Below are positions 1 to 12,459 of a DNA stretch of 64,000 nt, piece after piece (positions within the stretch are counted from its first letter, which is position 1; each line of letters starts with the position of its first letter). This stretch comes from Dioszegia crocea (lineage: Eukaryota; Basidiomycota; Tremellomycetes; Tremellales; Bulleribasidiaceae), in the NCBI GenBank assembly GCA_001600615.1, contig BCKK01000001.1:1217082-1281081 (forward strand), in the 5' to 3' direction. The notes beneath the pieces were generated by a model. That model was not told the DNA's origin. It worked only from the letters and a program-made list of their open reading frames with translations, and did no database searches. The position numbers were made by a program, and so were the translations under genes.

Positions 1-166
1 CCATTCGATTCGCGTACGCCGAGCCCATGGCGGATCCTTGGTGTCTGTTGGATCGGAGTGGAGGGAGCGAGGGAGAAGGAAGAGAGGGCGAAGGTAAGGG
101 GACGGTAGGTGTCGAAGGTGGGGAAGCGCGTTTGCGAATGGGGGGTCGAGTAGGGGTACGGGTCAT
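1..166 (-). CDS. possible 5' end of a gene running off the left edge
   Basis: On the minus strand an ATG at 166 opens a frame that stays open to the window edge, about 55 codons. The peptide begins MTRTPTRPPIRKR and is rich in Pro, Ser, Thr and Arg. A pyrimidine-rich stretch lies just upstream of the ATG. No domain is visible and the frame is short. It may be the disordered N-terminus of a real protein, or chance coding potential in GC-rich DNA. An ATG-started 65-codon frame on the opposite strand (27-224) is equally unsupported. Confidence 0.25.
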   Translation of the reverse strand, partial: MTRTPTRPPIRKRASPPSTPTVPLPSPSLPSPSLPPLRSNRHQGSAMGSAYANRM

Positions 167-477
167 GTTGATTCGTGAGATATGTGGTTTGGCGAGGAGA
201 AAGAAGAAGGAAGCGTCAGCGTAGGTCTTTAAGAGGAAGAGTCTGGGGAATATAGCCATGGGGGCCGTGAAGTATATGGATTCTCATCTCGGACAGCCCG
301 CCCAGCTGATCCTTTCATCACGCCCCGGACACCCCACGCAGCCCCCAATGATCCCTTGTGATATATCCCCAGAGGCGCAGACTGAGTGAGAAGGGGTAAA
401 AGCGAGGCCGAAACGTTTCCGAGGCAGAGATCTCAAACTTAGATGGGGGAAAGATCAAAGACGGGAAGAGAGGACAG

Positions 478-3267
478 TCAAACCAACCCCGACATCATAC
501 CCCCACCGCTCATTCCGGGATTCATCCCCATTCCAAACCCCCCTGCTCCCATATGATTCATTCCTCCGTATCCTTGTCCTTGACCACCTTGCCCAGGCAT
601 CATACCTCCAAACCCTTGCATCCCTTGCATTCCCTGGCCAGGCATCATACCGCCCCCCATACCCATGCCCCCTCCAAAAGCCTGGCCCATGCCTGGCTGC
701 ATTGACATCCCGCCCCCAAATCCTGGCCTGCCTGATCCCATAGGCATTCCCAACATGCTCATTTGTCCCATCTGTCCCTGACCCTGATTCTGGCCCATCC
801 CATATCCCGCCCCTCCGCTAAGTCCAAAGCCGACCCCACCAAAACCAGCCGGTTGGGGATAAGCACCCATGCCCATGCCCTGCATCCCACCGCCTTGACC
901 CATCATACCGGTCAGACCCCGTCCACCATACGCCCCCATCCCGCCCATACCGATATCGCCACCCGGTAATTCCGAGTGTTGATGCGGCGGTGTCATTCCC
1001 CAGTGGACCATCTTCTTCATGTCTCTTTTTCTGGAAGAAAGGGGAAGTGGCTGGGTGTAGAATAAAAAGATAGGTGCAGGACAGGAGGGGAAACTTCACA
1101 AGAGACCATCTCTTATAGCTTGTCGGGGCACAGGAGGAAAATGTGGAAAGGGGTAAAGGAGCAGAAGGATAGAGGGCAAAGGGGGGAACCGAAAGCTGTT
1201 CAAAGGACCTTGTCATGTCTCGATCTCACGTGCCGGAAACGCTCACAGCCTTCAATGGGAAAAGGAGGGACGAGGAATAGCCACTTACGGATCATAAGCG
1301 TCTCCATACTGCTGTAGGTACAGCTGTTGTTGCTGGAGTTGATGTTGGTATAGTTCAGCTTCGGACGGCTGGTGCTTGAGCCTGCCCTTATCTTTCTTGG
1401 GCGATGGTGCGAAGTGGATCTTACTGCTGTGATGAGCTTTGATCACAGAGCGCAGGGGGTGACTTACGGAGGTACTCCATCATCTGAAGATCCCTGACTA
1501 CTCTCCTCACTCGTGATAGGAGAAACTCCATCCCCTTGCATTCCCATCCCTATGCCCATGCTCATCCCGTACGCTTGAATATCCTCCATACTCATCCCCT
1601 GCATTTGCATCTGCATCTGCGTCATAGCCCACCAATACGCCATAGGATCCCAATACCCTTGTTGTGGATCGTACGGGTACCCACCGTGGTCATACCCCGT
1701 ATACCCCTGCTGCAGCCCTCCTTCCCCTCCTCCCGCCTCATATCCCTTGCCATGATTGACGAATACACCCTGCATCTGCTGCTGCTGATACTGTAGCGGA
1801 TGACCAGTCATGCCATGCCCATTCGCCCCCACTCCTCCTTGGCCCAAATTATGTCCGTACCCATATACCCCTTCTCCCGGAAGCATCCCCATCCCCAATT
1901 TCGCAGCTGCCAAGTTCGGATCCGGATGAGTCGACATTGGTTGGTTCAAGTCTCCAAACCGCGCCTGCGTCCTCTCTCGGGGTTCCCACTCTTGGGCACC
2001 GCGAAAGTTCCCCTCTTCGTCTCTACCACCCTCCCTCTCCGCCTTCTTGGCAACCCAATCCTCATACTCCCGCTTTGCCTTCTCCGCTAATTCGCCCTTG
2101 TACTTATTGTTGTAGCTGCCTCGTACCGTTCCTTCTTCATCGCGCCCGAGACCGGACGCTTCGCTACCGGGGGAGGCGAGTGGGTGTGCCGAGGAGTTGG
2201 GGGAGAAGAGGGGTTCGGCAAGGTTGATGTCGGGCTGGTTCCGCGACAGGGATTCTTCAGTCCGGGTGGGATGTATGCGGGGTCGGACACCGACGTGGAT
2301 GGAGGTCACACCTGTGGGTGCTGCTCGGATTGCCATTCGTGGCATGGAAGGTGGGTAGGCTGAGATGTCAGCTATATACAGAGGTGAGATATGGTAGATC
2401 AATCACGAGACAGGGCCAAAAGAGCGGCGATGACGTACCAATTTCCCGAGTCGGATCACGCCTCACTCGCTCCTCCGCATCTCGTCCCGTTTCCCTTACA
2501 TCGATCCTCATTGCCGCCAATTCCCACTCATCCCTGACCGGCTTCACCGCCACAGCCTCTCTCGACTGCTGCCTCGTAACGACCGCCACGGAAGGCTCAG
2601 GGCGGAGATGCAGATTCGAAATCTGTGCTCCACGCCGCAGCTCGGCATCCCAGTCTTCCGCCATGCCATCGTCGGTGCGAGTAGGTGATGATAGGGCCTG
2701 AGTGACGGGTGGAGGACGTAAAGACGGCTGAGGTTGGGTATGGGGAGGTCGTCGAACAGGGATAGCAATTTGCGATTTGGAAGCATTGATGGGAGTTGGT
2801 GCCATGGAGGGTGTCTTTGTTACCTGTATCTGGGGAGGAGGCTGTTGATGCTGGCTTATATGTGGTGAAGATTGTCGAGTGCGGAGTTGGGATGAAGATG
2901 GTCGTTGAGTGATGGCCTCCTTTCGCCGCCTATCGTCCGGCCGTGCCCCGCCGGCCCTTCCGGGAGAAGTGGCCATGGCTCCAACTTCCTTCCTTATATT
3001 CTCAAATGACTGCACTCTTTGGGTCACCGCCCCACCACTCGCCCTAACATCGCCCCTTGATGCCTTTCCCTGAAGCATCGCCTGTCGCCTCAGACTTTCG
3101 CTCTGGTCTCGGACTGTTTCAAGCATCGCCATCGTCTTCTTGGCAGGTGGAAGTGGTGATTCTGTGAGGCCGAGTGATGAGGTAAGGGAGGAGAGGGTCG
3201 ATGCGTAGGTCGTAGTGGAATCGGTCGAATAGATACTATCCCGGAAAGTTGGAGGAGGTTGAGGCAT
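478..3267 (-). CDS. low-complexity Met/Gly/Gln-rich protein, function unknown
   Basis: I do not recognise this protein. Four exons join cleanly in phase: 3267-2439, 2359-1468, 1426-1289 and 1030-478, giving about 803 aa. The introns have GTACGT or GTAAGT donors, and the first has a GCTGAC branch sequence. The N-terminal third is Ser/Pro/Gln-rich and looks disordered. The middle has a charged, probably helical stretch around YKGELAEKAKREYEDW, the best candidate for a conserved motif. A short Gln-rich exon follows (HQLQQQQLYLQQYG). The last ~180 residues are dominated by Gly and Met with GMG, MMPGQG and GMQGM repeats, a prion-like composition. There is no signal peptide or membrane segment. Such composition is common in RNA-binding or condensate-forming proteins, but that is only inference. 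The 258-nt last intron is long for this window and could hide a further exon. Confidence 0.7.
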
Positions 3268-3726
3268 CTTCCAGATGGTCGGAGGCGTAAGAGGCGAGCT
3301 CTGTGTGTTGTTTGCGATGTATACCTGTGGATTAAAGGAGGATGAGTATGGTGAGATGTGTGAGAGAAGGAGAGCCTTGACGGGAGGTCTGTGTGGCGTA
3401 GAAAATCAGTCAACTTGCCACATTTGTACCCAAAGGACGATCCTTTCCGCCTCATTTTTTTCGCTCCATCGAGAGTGTGGATACTCCAGATGCCTCTCAG
3501 CCTTCACACTGACGTGTGAGGATTGCAATGTGGACGGTATAGATACGTGAAATAGATACAGCTTGCAGCGATGTGCGAGCGGCATTGAAGGAAGCATTAC
3601 GGCATGATATGAACTCCGCTTCCGTCGGAAGCTAGCAAAATATTGGCCGCTCGAGCTGCGCTATTGACCCATCTATACTATCATAGAGACAAGTCTACCC
3701 AACCAATCAGGACAGCAGCCAACGCA

Positions 3727-4836
3727 ATGCCTCGCGAGATAGAGCCTCCAACGATCCAGCGAGAGTTTTTGCTCGCAGCACTAGGCGAAGGAAAACGACT
3801 CGATGGTCGTCTACCACTTGAAATGCGCCAGGTCCGAATCGAATTCAATGGCGAATTAGGATCATGTGAGGTCCACCTTGGCGATACAGTGTAAGTCTTC
3901 GGGCAGACGAGGTCACAGTTAGAAAGAGCTGAAGTGGGGTTTGTAGAGTATTGGCTCAGATCACCGCAACAATAGTCAAGCCACGAGATGATCGGCCTTA
4001 TGAAGGCTTTCTTTTAATCAACTCTGAGATCTCGCCTATGGCCTCGAGTCTTTATGAAGCTGGACGGTATGTATACTTCAGCCTTAAATCCGGAACGTAG
4101 AAGCTGACTCCATAGGTCAAGTGAAGATGAGGTGATGATAACCCGATTACTTGAGAAAAGTATCAGGAGAACAGAAGCGGTTGATCGCGAGGCTTTGTGT
4201 ATCCTGGCAGGCGAGAAGGTCAGTTTGCTGGAATGATCTGAGTTAAGCCTCTGACTATGATTACTTACTGATAAACTAGGTGTGGCAGCTTCGCCTATCT
4301 TTACATTTCTTAGCGGACGAGGGGAATCTGTTAGACGCCGCCGCTCTGGCAGCTATGGGCGCGCTGCGGCATTACAGAAAACCTGAAGTAGAAGTCCTGG
4401 GCGATGAGGTGATCATTGTGAGCCCTCTTTGTCACCTCGCTCGCGTATTGACAACAGCTGACAAGCTAGCACTCGCCAGACGAGAGAGCACCTGTGCTGC
4501 TGGCGATACATCATACGCCACTATGCGTTTCCTTTGCATACTACCCAGAGTATGTCTGTTTACCTGACGGTCCGCTCGAAGTGCTAAACCTCTAGCCTCC
4601 CCCCAATCATCGATCCCACTCACCTTGAATCTGTCCTCGCCACCGGTACACTTTCCCTCACCCTGAATGCTCAGCGCGAACTATGCGTCTTGTCAAAGGC
4701 GGGTGGTACGCCTCTTGCGGCCGAGGATATCATGGGTGTAGTCAGGGTCGCGGTGGACAGAGTGAGGGATCTCATCAGGATGCTGGAGGAGGCTTTGGAA
4801 AGAGATAAGGGGGAGAGAGTGGTGGAGGTGAGATAA
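3727..4836 (+). CDS. RRP45: exosome complex subunit Rrp45 (RNase PH family)
   Basis: Rrp45/EXOSC9 is a structural, catalytically inert RNase PH-fold subunit of the RNA exosome ring, which processes and degrades RNA 3'-5' in nucleus and cytoplasm. Six exons join in frame: 3727-3890, 3947-4066, 4116-4218, 4280-4417, 4470-4549 and 4596-4836. They give 281 aa, close to family size but without the long C-terminal tail of animal EXOSC9. The N-terminus reads EREFL-type (QREFLLAALGEGKRLDGR), followed by EVHLGDTVVLAQ and PYEGFLLINSEISPMAS. The later block HSPDERAPVLLAIHHTPLCVSFAYY is typical of Rrp45. The start is the first ATG of the conserved N-terminus; a CCAAT sequence lies 20 nt upstream. The last codons end in a GTGAGA that resembles a donor, so an extra 3' exon cannot be excluded. 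Family assignment is secure. Confidence 0.93.
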
Positions 4837-5528
4837 GAGAGGCGCGATAAGAAGAGGAAATGCAGCGCCTTGCCCATATGTGGGAGTGAGATGCTTACAA
4901 GCACAAGTCTTACTGGGAGAGGATACAAGTGCATGGCGACAACGGGGAGATTCCGAGTAGTTGCTGAGGTCATCACTAACAGGCTTTTCATTTGTGCCTT
5001 GCACACTCGGTGCCGTCGGTTCCGTGACCTTTTAGACCCCTTGATCACCGATGGGAGACGAAGATCTGGCCTTGTGCCTGGTCAAGGATAGCCTGTCTCC
5101 CCACTCCGCCCCCTTTTATACGGACCAGCTTGAAGCGGATAGTGGAGGGGCGAAGGCATGTACTTCTGAGCTTGAGGCCTGAGGGATGCAAAATAAGGTT
5201 TGGACGCGACTTGGTAGACCAAAATATTCCACCAACACCGCTTCCTTCTATCTTTCCTGCCTAGTCCTTGTCATCCTTCACGAGCAGCTGCGTCTGCACT
5301 TACGACTGTCTACGCGTCTTGATCTCTGTCGATAGAATCGGACACTCGCTACTGCATGGAGGCATAACGATCCGGAAACGACTGGGCTTCATCACGTTCT
5401 AGTCTTCTGTCCTACGAATTGGGACGCATCAGTCTCATTGGAGAATCCTTCCGAGCTTTGGTCGCCGTTCCTTGTCACTTGCCGTTGGCTACATTGGACC
5501 TACCCTTCTCGTCAGAAGCGCTGCAAGG
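4837..5528 (+). other. intergenic, no supportable gene
   Basis: About 690 bp between RRP45 and the next gene. It should hold the RRP45 3' UTR and the promoter/5' UTR of the Ser/Pro-rich gene. Short frames exist on both strands but show no domain or consistent splice structure. A CTAAC followed by AG near 4980 resembles an intron 3' end and could belong to a UTR intron. Confidence 0.5.
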
Positions 5529-8500
5529 ATGGACCGCTTATTCCGGTAAGCCACACTTCTGCGCTTTGACAATTTGCTGGAAACCACCATCAACAACATC
5601 TGACACCTGTAGAAAGCGCACAATTTCGACCAAAGAGGCACATGGTCTGCCCATACGTTCTGAATCATTTGACAAGAACGGAGCTGTATGGCCTGAAAAG
5701 GCGGCGACGCTGAGGAAGAAGTCCTATGGGAAAGGAGGGGTCAAGACTGAGGGAGAGTCACGTAGGGCCGAAAGTCCTGCGCTGAGGTTGGCGCCGAGGG
5801 TGGAATTGAATATAAGGAATTCGTTGATGCTCCCTGGGTGAGCTTAGTACTCTGATCCATAGATGAAGTCAGCTCACTAGTATAGACTATCACAACGATT
5901 CTCAGTTCTGCTTCCTTCCCTTTCATCCATACCTGCAAACTCCCTCCGGGATGAGCTCGCCAATCAACGTCAACGAGGAGGTGGACCTGCCATTACGGAG
6001 GAAGAGGAAGAGCTCTTATTTGCAGAGTTGCAAGATATCGAGGCGTACAAGAAGAACTTCCAGCTGTCGCCCTTGACGCCTTCGGAGGAATGGGATGGAC
6101 GACCGCCCCCGCTAGCTACAAGCTTTTCTTCCCAGAGTCTAGTATCGGAAACCGGTTCTCGGGCATACATGAACGCCTACTATACTTCCGACAGCCTCTC
6201 CGGATCATCCTCCACTCCCAACCTTCTCGCTGTCGCTTCGTCCTCCAGCATTGCCTCCCCAATATCCTCCTCGCCCCCATTGAGCTCCCCTCCGCCCACA
6301 TCCGCCTCTTTCGACTCGTTCGCTACTTTTGGCGTGGGCGGGTCGAGCTCCCCCACCACCTCCGCCTCGGCATCGATAGACGAACGGAATGCTGTGCGGA
6401 CAAAATCGTACGGATTTTCAGGCGGATCATCCATGAGGGATCACGATTACATCCGTCGAGTCAAAGTTAAGAAGAGCGCTTCTTCGCGGAATTTTAGCGG
6501 ATCGACATCCGTTTCTAGTCATAGTCTGAGCATGCGGTCTGACGAGTCGGAGGAAACGGCTACGGCGGGACAGAGCGTGACGCGACTACCGCCGATATCG
6601 GTCAATCAGGCGGAATCGTCCTTGACCAACGGGAAGGGACGGGCGGGATCTCCAACGGGGTCTAGTCGGACCGCTACGCCTACCTCGGGGTATCCTAGCC
6701 CCTTGACGACTACGTCAGGTGCTGTCTTAACGACGCAGCACCCAGCTTCATCATCCACATCATTGGATATCCTCCCCTCAGACCCCATGCCGAAATCGTC
6801 TCTACCGCATTCCGCTGCTGGAGACGTGTCGAAAGGTCGGGCGCAGCGGCAACGCAAGTCTATGCTGCAAGGTTTGACGCCGGCTCAGATGCGACGGATA
6901 TCAGCCGCGCTGGTGGAGATTGGGCATGGACATGGGTTGCAGGAACGCTTGGGTGGGAGTAGTGGGAGGAAAGAGGAAACACTAGAGGACGAAGAAGAGA
7001 CTTTAGAGCCCAATCCCGAATCTCCGGCCGCTAGCCGTCTCTCGGCCGAACGACAGCGTCACGAATCTACAGCTAAATCAGATTCGGGCCACTCAACTTC
7101 CTCCTCATCTGTATTCCCATACTATGTCTCCCCCACTACGAGCAGCTTTGCTGCAGCTATCCAACCCCCCTCGGAGCCATCATCACCTCCAGCTCGAATC
7201 ATCCCCGCTTCGCCCAAATCCCGTGATCTTCGCGCTCAGGTGGATCGGCCACCTACACCCAATTCCCCCACTCTACCCTCCAAAATATCACCTACCCTAC
7301 CCGTTCAGTCACTCATCATCGCCGAAGGCTCCCGACCTACACCCGTTCTGACGCCGACAAAATCCCAACCCGTGAGACATAACTCATCTTTGTCAACCGA
7401 CTCCTCTCCCGTCGCCTCATCTATCCCTCGCTATATTCCCGGGCAACCTCGGCCGATCGGATCTGGATCAGTCCGGTCGGACGGCTCAGACTCGTCCCGC
7501 TCGGCAACACCCACAAATCCTTACCCCCGAGCTGGCGGATCTGGCCTGGCGCCATCGCCCAACGGGCACAGGAATCGGTCGGACTCGAACCCCTCGCCCA
7601 ACAGACAACCACCCGGTATCGCTAGCCGTACCACCTCGCTTGCGCGCTCCCAGTCCGTCCAGCAGCATAATTCGCAGAACGGGACATTATCACCTCCTTT
7701 ATCCGCACCATCACGTTCGTTGTCTGGCTCTGGTGACTCCACCCTCTTTGGCCCAAAACGAGGTATATCTCCATCATTGTCCGGGTCGCGCCGCCCGAGC
7801 TCTCCACTTGTGACGGATGTGGAAAAGCGGAATGTGATCCCTGAAGCAGATGAGGATTATGGGGATGCCGAGGCGGACGTAGAGGAAGAGCCGCATATCC
7901 GGGTGCGCGATGTTCCCAGTCGGCGGAGCGTAGCGCACTCCCGCTCCGATTCCTCGTCGCCTGCTCCACATCTCCCGTATGCAGAAACCGCTCGACCTGA
8001 CATCTCCCGGGCCCCATCTCAACAAGGCTACATATCGTCTTACCCGGAAGGATCCCACGACTCGCACGAACACTCGATTGACGAGCCAACGGGTTCAGAA
8101 ACACTCAAACGCGCCGTCTCACTGGGATCCATCGGATCAAGCTTCAACGGCTCGATCGGTCACTCCGGGGAAGGCGATATCAGCTGGAGTCCGATGGTTG
8201 GAGGCACCAAGTCTGATAAGGAGCAGATCGGTTATCTGCGGGATCTATGCGGGATGGAGAGGGAAGAGTTCAGGGAGATGCAGATAAGACTTGTGGATCG
8301 TGCCAAAGCGGAGAGGGAGGCTTTGCTAGGGGGCATGGCGGAGAGGTCATTTTCACCAGTACGTCGAGTCGCAGGCGGTTGAACGTTTGCTAATTAAAGG
8401 TACCTCAAGTTTCTGCTTCACGGTCATTCCCAATGGATCTGCGAGCGACATCACCTCAGCCCTTGGCATCTCGTGCATTATCTCCTCCGCCTACTCAGAC

Positions 8501-11127
8501 CTACCGCGCAACCACACCGGACATTCTCCAGAAGCGCCCTACTCCCACTTCCCCTGTCCAACTGGGCAACGTCTTTACCCCTCCACCAGTGACTACTCGC
8601 GCCATCCCCAAGCTCACAGACCACCGCCCGCCCCCTCCGCCTCCATCAGCCGTTCCATTCTCATCTCCACCCTCCCAAGCTCCCTCGGAGGCACACGACG
8701 AGATCTCCACACCCAAGTCTGAACAGCTCAGTCGTCAAGCTAGTCAGAGGAAGGTGTCGGCATCAACACCAGGTGACGATCCGGAGAAGATCCGAGATTT
8801 CGAGGCGCGGATAGCTGCTGCCACGGCCGCTCTCAATCGAACACCTACATCAGGCAGCGGCGGCGGACCAAAGCTCGAGCGGAAGAACACGAAGCGTGGA
8901 GTGGGTCCGATGGTCATATCCACCCCTCGATTATTATCGTCATCGAACATCATGTCTTCGCAGCGCCAGTCGCCGGACATGGTGGTTGATAAACATACGG
9001 CCAAGGCGCTAGAAAATGCCAGTGGGTCATCAAAGAAGATGTCGCTCCGGTGGCGGAAGCTGGGATTCGGGAAGAAGGGGCCAAGTATATCGTCCGCTGA
9101 AATCTACTCGCCACCACTACCCTCTTCGTCTTCGGCCGCATCGGCGAGTCCGTACTCGCAAATCCTCGAAGAACCGATTGCTCTAGCACATGACTTGCCT
9201 ACATCCGCTCCTTCGCAGCCGAACGATCTGAAGGGGTTCAAATTCCCTCCAAACGTCGCACCCTCTGATCGGCCGCCTATGAGCTCGAACCCTTCCGGGA
9301 GCAGTTCGGGGAGCAGGGGTGGTATTGCCGGTTTACCTTCGCCCCCGGGGACTGCCAATCCTACTAGTGGGCTGCGGCAGATTATGGGTAAATTCAGGAA
9401 AGGAAAAAGTGACGAGGCGGAATTCTTCCCACCCGCCGTTTCTGCCTCACCTCGCCCAGACCTTCCCTCATCCTCCCTTCAAGGTGCTACGCAAGCGCCT
9501 GTCAACACCAGTCGTCACTTACCGACCGGCTCTGATGACTCTGCCATGTTGAAATTCATAGCCGCGGGCAGGGCAGTCGGGCTGAATGACGTCCAGCTCA
9601 ATGAGATGTTGCTGGCGAATGGCATGCTCCAGCGATCGACCACAACGGGAAGCTCCAGGTCGATGGCATCACACGCCAACACCAGCGGCATGAGTGTGGT
9701 CTCGCCACCTTTGACAACGCCTCCTGTCGTAGACTTGTCGACGTCACCCGTGGCCGTGGCGCCGAAGGAGCCAGAAGCGGAGGTCAAGGAGAAGGGCGCG
9801 GGAGGGATATTCCGGTCATTATCGCGGAAGAAGAGTAAAAAGGGCTTGGCTCCTTCGGTACAGGCCGAGGCGACAGTTGGCTCGACTCCCGCCGAATCCA
9901 GAAACAAACTCGTCCGACGTACTCTTCTCCTTCCTGACGGGTATCCCGTAACGCCCCAACCCGACCGCTCCCCCATGTCGAACGCCAGTCCGAACTTCAA
10001 TCCCGACTCTCCGTCCAACATCACATTTGGGCGCAAGCCATCTACCCGTCGCAAGCCTATCCCTCGTACGGCAGAGGACGAGCTACTGGCGGCAGATGCA
10101 GCTTCGGGACGGGAACGAAACACCAGTTTGACAAGCGTCAGCACTGGTATGTCTGTCGGGGAGAGGAAAGATAGGGAGCAAGCTTCGGTGGCTGGATTGG
10201 GCTTCCTCCATCCTATCGGGCAAGTGGACAATAGGACGAGTTCAGCACGGGGATCTTTATACGATCTATATGGATCTGGAGGGAAGGGTCAGGGAGAGGG
10301 AGGCGGCAAGGGGATTGAAATTATGTGAGTTTTTCTTGAAATCTTTGGAGCCAAGCTGACGACACAGGGAGTATGAAGATGGTCGAGTGGTCTGGGGCGT
10401 CATTGATGCTCTGCGAGATGACGAAGAGAGCGACAGCGAGTACGCCCAACCCGCCGGTGCCCATTCCCGCCAAACATCCTATGCTTCCTCACATCTCGCA
10501 TCAGAGGCGAAAGAGGTGGCGGCGGCTCATGGATGGAAGGGCTCGGTTGCTCCTCTTCAATTGAGACATCGAGAACGCGGACCTGTACCTCCTGCTGTAC
10601 GGCCCGAAACAAATGTGAGTCATCGCGAGTGACCAAGGCTGACTGTACAGCTCTACTTTACATCTCCAACAGACATCGGTGACCTGATCGATCAACTCTC
10701 TCGCGACCCGTCTGGAAATAAGGGCCGGATCGACTTCTTATCCCCCTCGACTGATTTCGATCCACCTCCAGAATCACCCCAACCTGCGCAAATGTCCACG
10801 CCGCCGACCCAAGCTGCTCCAGGTCAATTTGAGGACGCGCCCTCTCCACGGGAACCTCCTCCAGCGCCAATCGTCATTTCCCGGACGAACAACATTCCTG
10901 CCGGTGGATTCAGTCCTAAGCGACAGAAGCATGTAAGGCAGGGCGGGTTTGGACGGCCAGGCGGGGGAAGTCTGAGTGGGGGACTAGGCCCGGCCTCGGC
11001 CAGTCCTGGTGCGGCCAGCTTTGCCAGTAGTCAGAGTGGAGGGCCAGGAGGGGGAAAGCCGGTGGAGGATAGGCTGCAGGCGTTGATGGATCGGCTGGTG
11101 AGCTCGGGGGCTACGCGGAAGGTGTAG
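5529..11127 (+). CDS. very large Ser/Pro-rich protein, function unknown
   Basis: Six exons join in phase: 5529-5545, 5613-5837, 5886-8358, 8400-10324, 10368-10614 and 10651-11127, giving about 1,780 aa. The short first exon (MDRLFR) is chosen because only that frame connects with the second exon. Most of the protein is Ser/Thr/Pro-rich and probably disordered, with many SP and RS phosphorylation-type sites and short basic patches such as KKMSLRWRKLGFGKKG and GGIFRSLSRKKSKKG. Three more ordered islands are visible: an acidic segment around EEEEELLFAELQDIEAYKK near residue 100, a coiled-coil-like stretch near SDKEQIGYLRDLCGMEREEF, and the C-terminal block EYEDGRVVWGVIDALRDDEE followed in the next exon by LYFTSPTDIGDLIDQLSRD. 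The last block looks like the conserved core of a fungal family I cannot name. The composition fits a cytoskeletal or cell-polarity scaffold, which is inference only. Confidence 0.8.
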
Positions 11128-11496
11128 GAGTGTGGGATCTATTGAGATTGCAGTACACGGGAGGGGCTTGCAGGTGACTCCATGTCTTATGTCTATAATG
11201 CGACTGCGTCAATGATGTACCCTGCGTGTTATGTGGGTGTCGACAGTGGACTCGGTGTTCCAAGTGTTCCGTAGGAAGTCAAGAGTACTGTTCACATTCA
11301 TGACAGGGCACCGGGGGCAAACTTAATCACTTGGTCGAATCAGTCTCGAGAGCACACACGGAGTTCCTGTGCACACAGCTACTCATCCCCACTACACGAC
11401 CCATCCTCGGCTGCCGGATAAGATTGGGGGCCAAAGTCAAATCGAGATAAGATTGCCGGCTGACCGGAGCGAAGGGAGCGGACGGGGCAGGTAGGT
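11128..11496 (+). other. 3' flank of the Ser/Pro-rich gene
   Basis: About 370 bp with no credible coding frame. It probably carries the 3' UTR of the preceding gene and the left boundary of the retrotransposon-related island. I found no clear target-site duplication here matching the sequence after 22752. Confidence 0.4.
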
Positions 11497-12361
11497 TTGG
11501 GGGTGGCGATATCGATACCTTTCCGCCTGCAGCTTTTCATCCTCCTCTTCCCCTTCGCACTTCATCCTTCTCTTCATCATCTGCATATCACGCTTTGCTC
11601 AGCTCCATCTTCACTCGCTTCTTCACCCAATGCTCCCCCTTCGCCAAAGACACCGACCAGTACATCCCCCTCTCATTATCTACTTCTAACGCCTCTCCCA
11701 ATTATGACACCGCCATTTCCGCCTACTCCGACCCGTTTGTCCCGTCCCAACTGCCATCTTTGGAGCTTCAACAGCCCATCGTGTGCTCTTAATTCCTGCA
11801 TATCTAACTATGTATGGTCCACCGCGACTTCCTTTTAGGAGCGTTTGTGAAGAACCAATTCCGAACTCGATCTATATCGAGGGGGGGTGGGCCTCTGCTT
11901 CCGCTGTGGAGAGAGCGCTATCAAGCTGTCCCAACACCGCTGAAACCATATTACTATCTATATCTATTTTTCTTCTCAATATGCCCATTCCTTATCCTCC
12001 CACGTTCGTCTTCTACCCTCGAAGTTCTCAACCGTGTACCTCATTAGTCATTGCTTGTCCTCCCATACCGGTCATCGCCCACACCTCGCATCTACACCTC
12101 ACCTGCATCATCGCCCAATCGCCTACCATTCAGCATGCGCACTGGGGTTCGTCGGTCCATCATCATCATTACAATTCGCCCCTCCCGCCTCATTCGCCAG
12201 TCTCACTTCCCCAATCGCTTCCGCCATTAGACACCTGCTTTCTTGCCACCGTCAGTCCACCTCCAGGCTCAATCCGATCCACTATCAGTATCTCATCAAC
12301 ATCGACTCCTCAGGCCAAATTCCAATCTCCTTAATTCCGATCATATGCTTGCATTCTGTGG

Positions 12362-12459
12362 CGGTGCGCCTTTGCCTTCGGGGATGTGCGATCAGTAATT
12401 CCCTATCCGGTGCTGGCACCGAGAGACGGTGCGCCTTTGCCTACGGGGATGTGCGATCA
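12362..12459 (+). repeat. two near-identical 33-nt direct repeats
   Basis: 12362-12394 and 12427-12459 differ at one position (CCTTCGG against CCTACGG) and are 65 nt apart start to start. Both end in GGGGATGTGCGATCA. Diverged relatives lie in the 5' region of the downstream LINE. Repeated units in a LINE 5' end often act as promoter monomers, but that role is inferred here. Confidence 0.75.
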
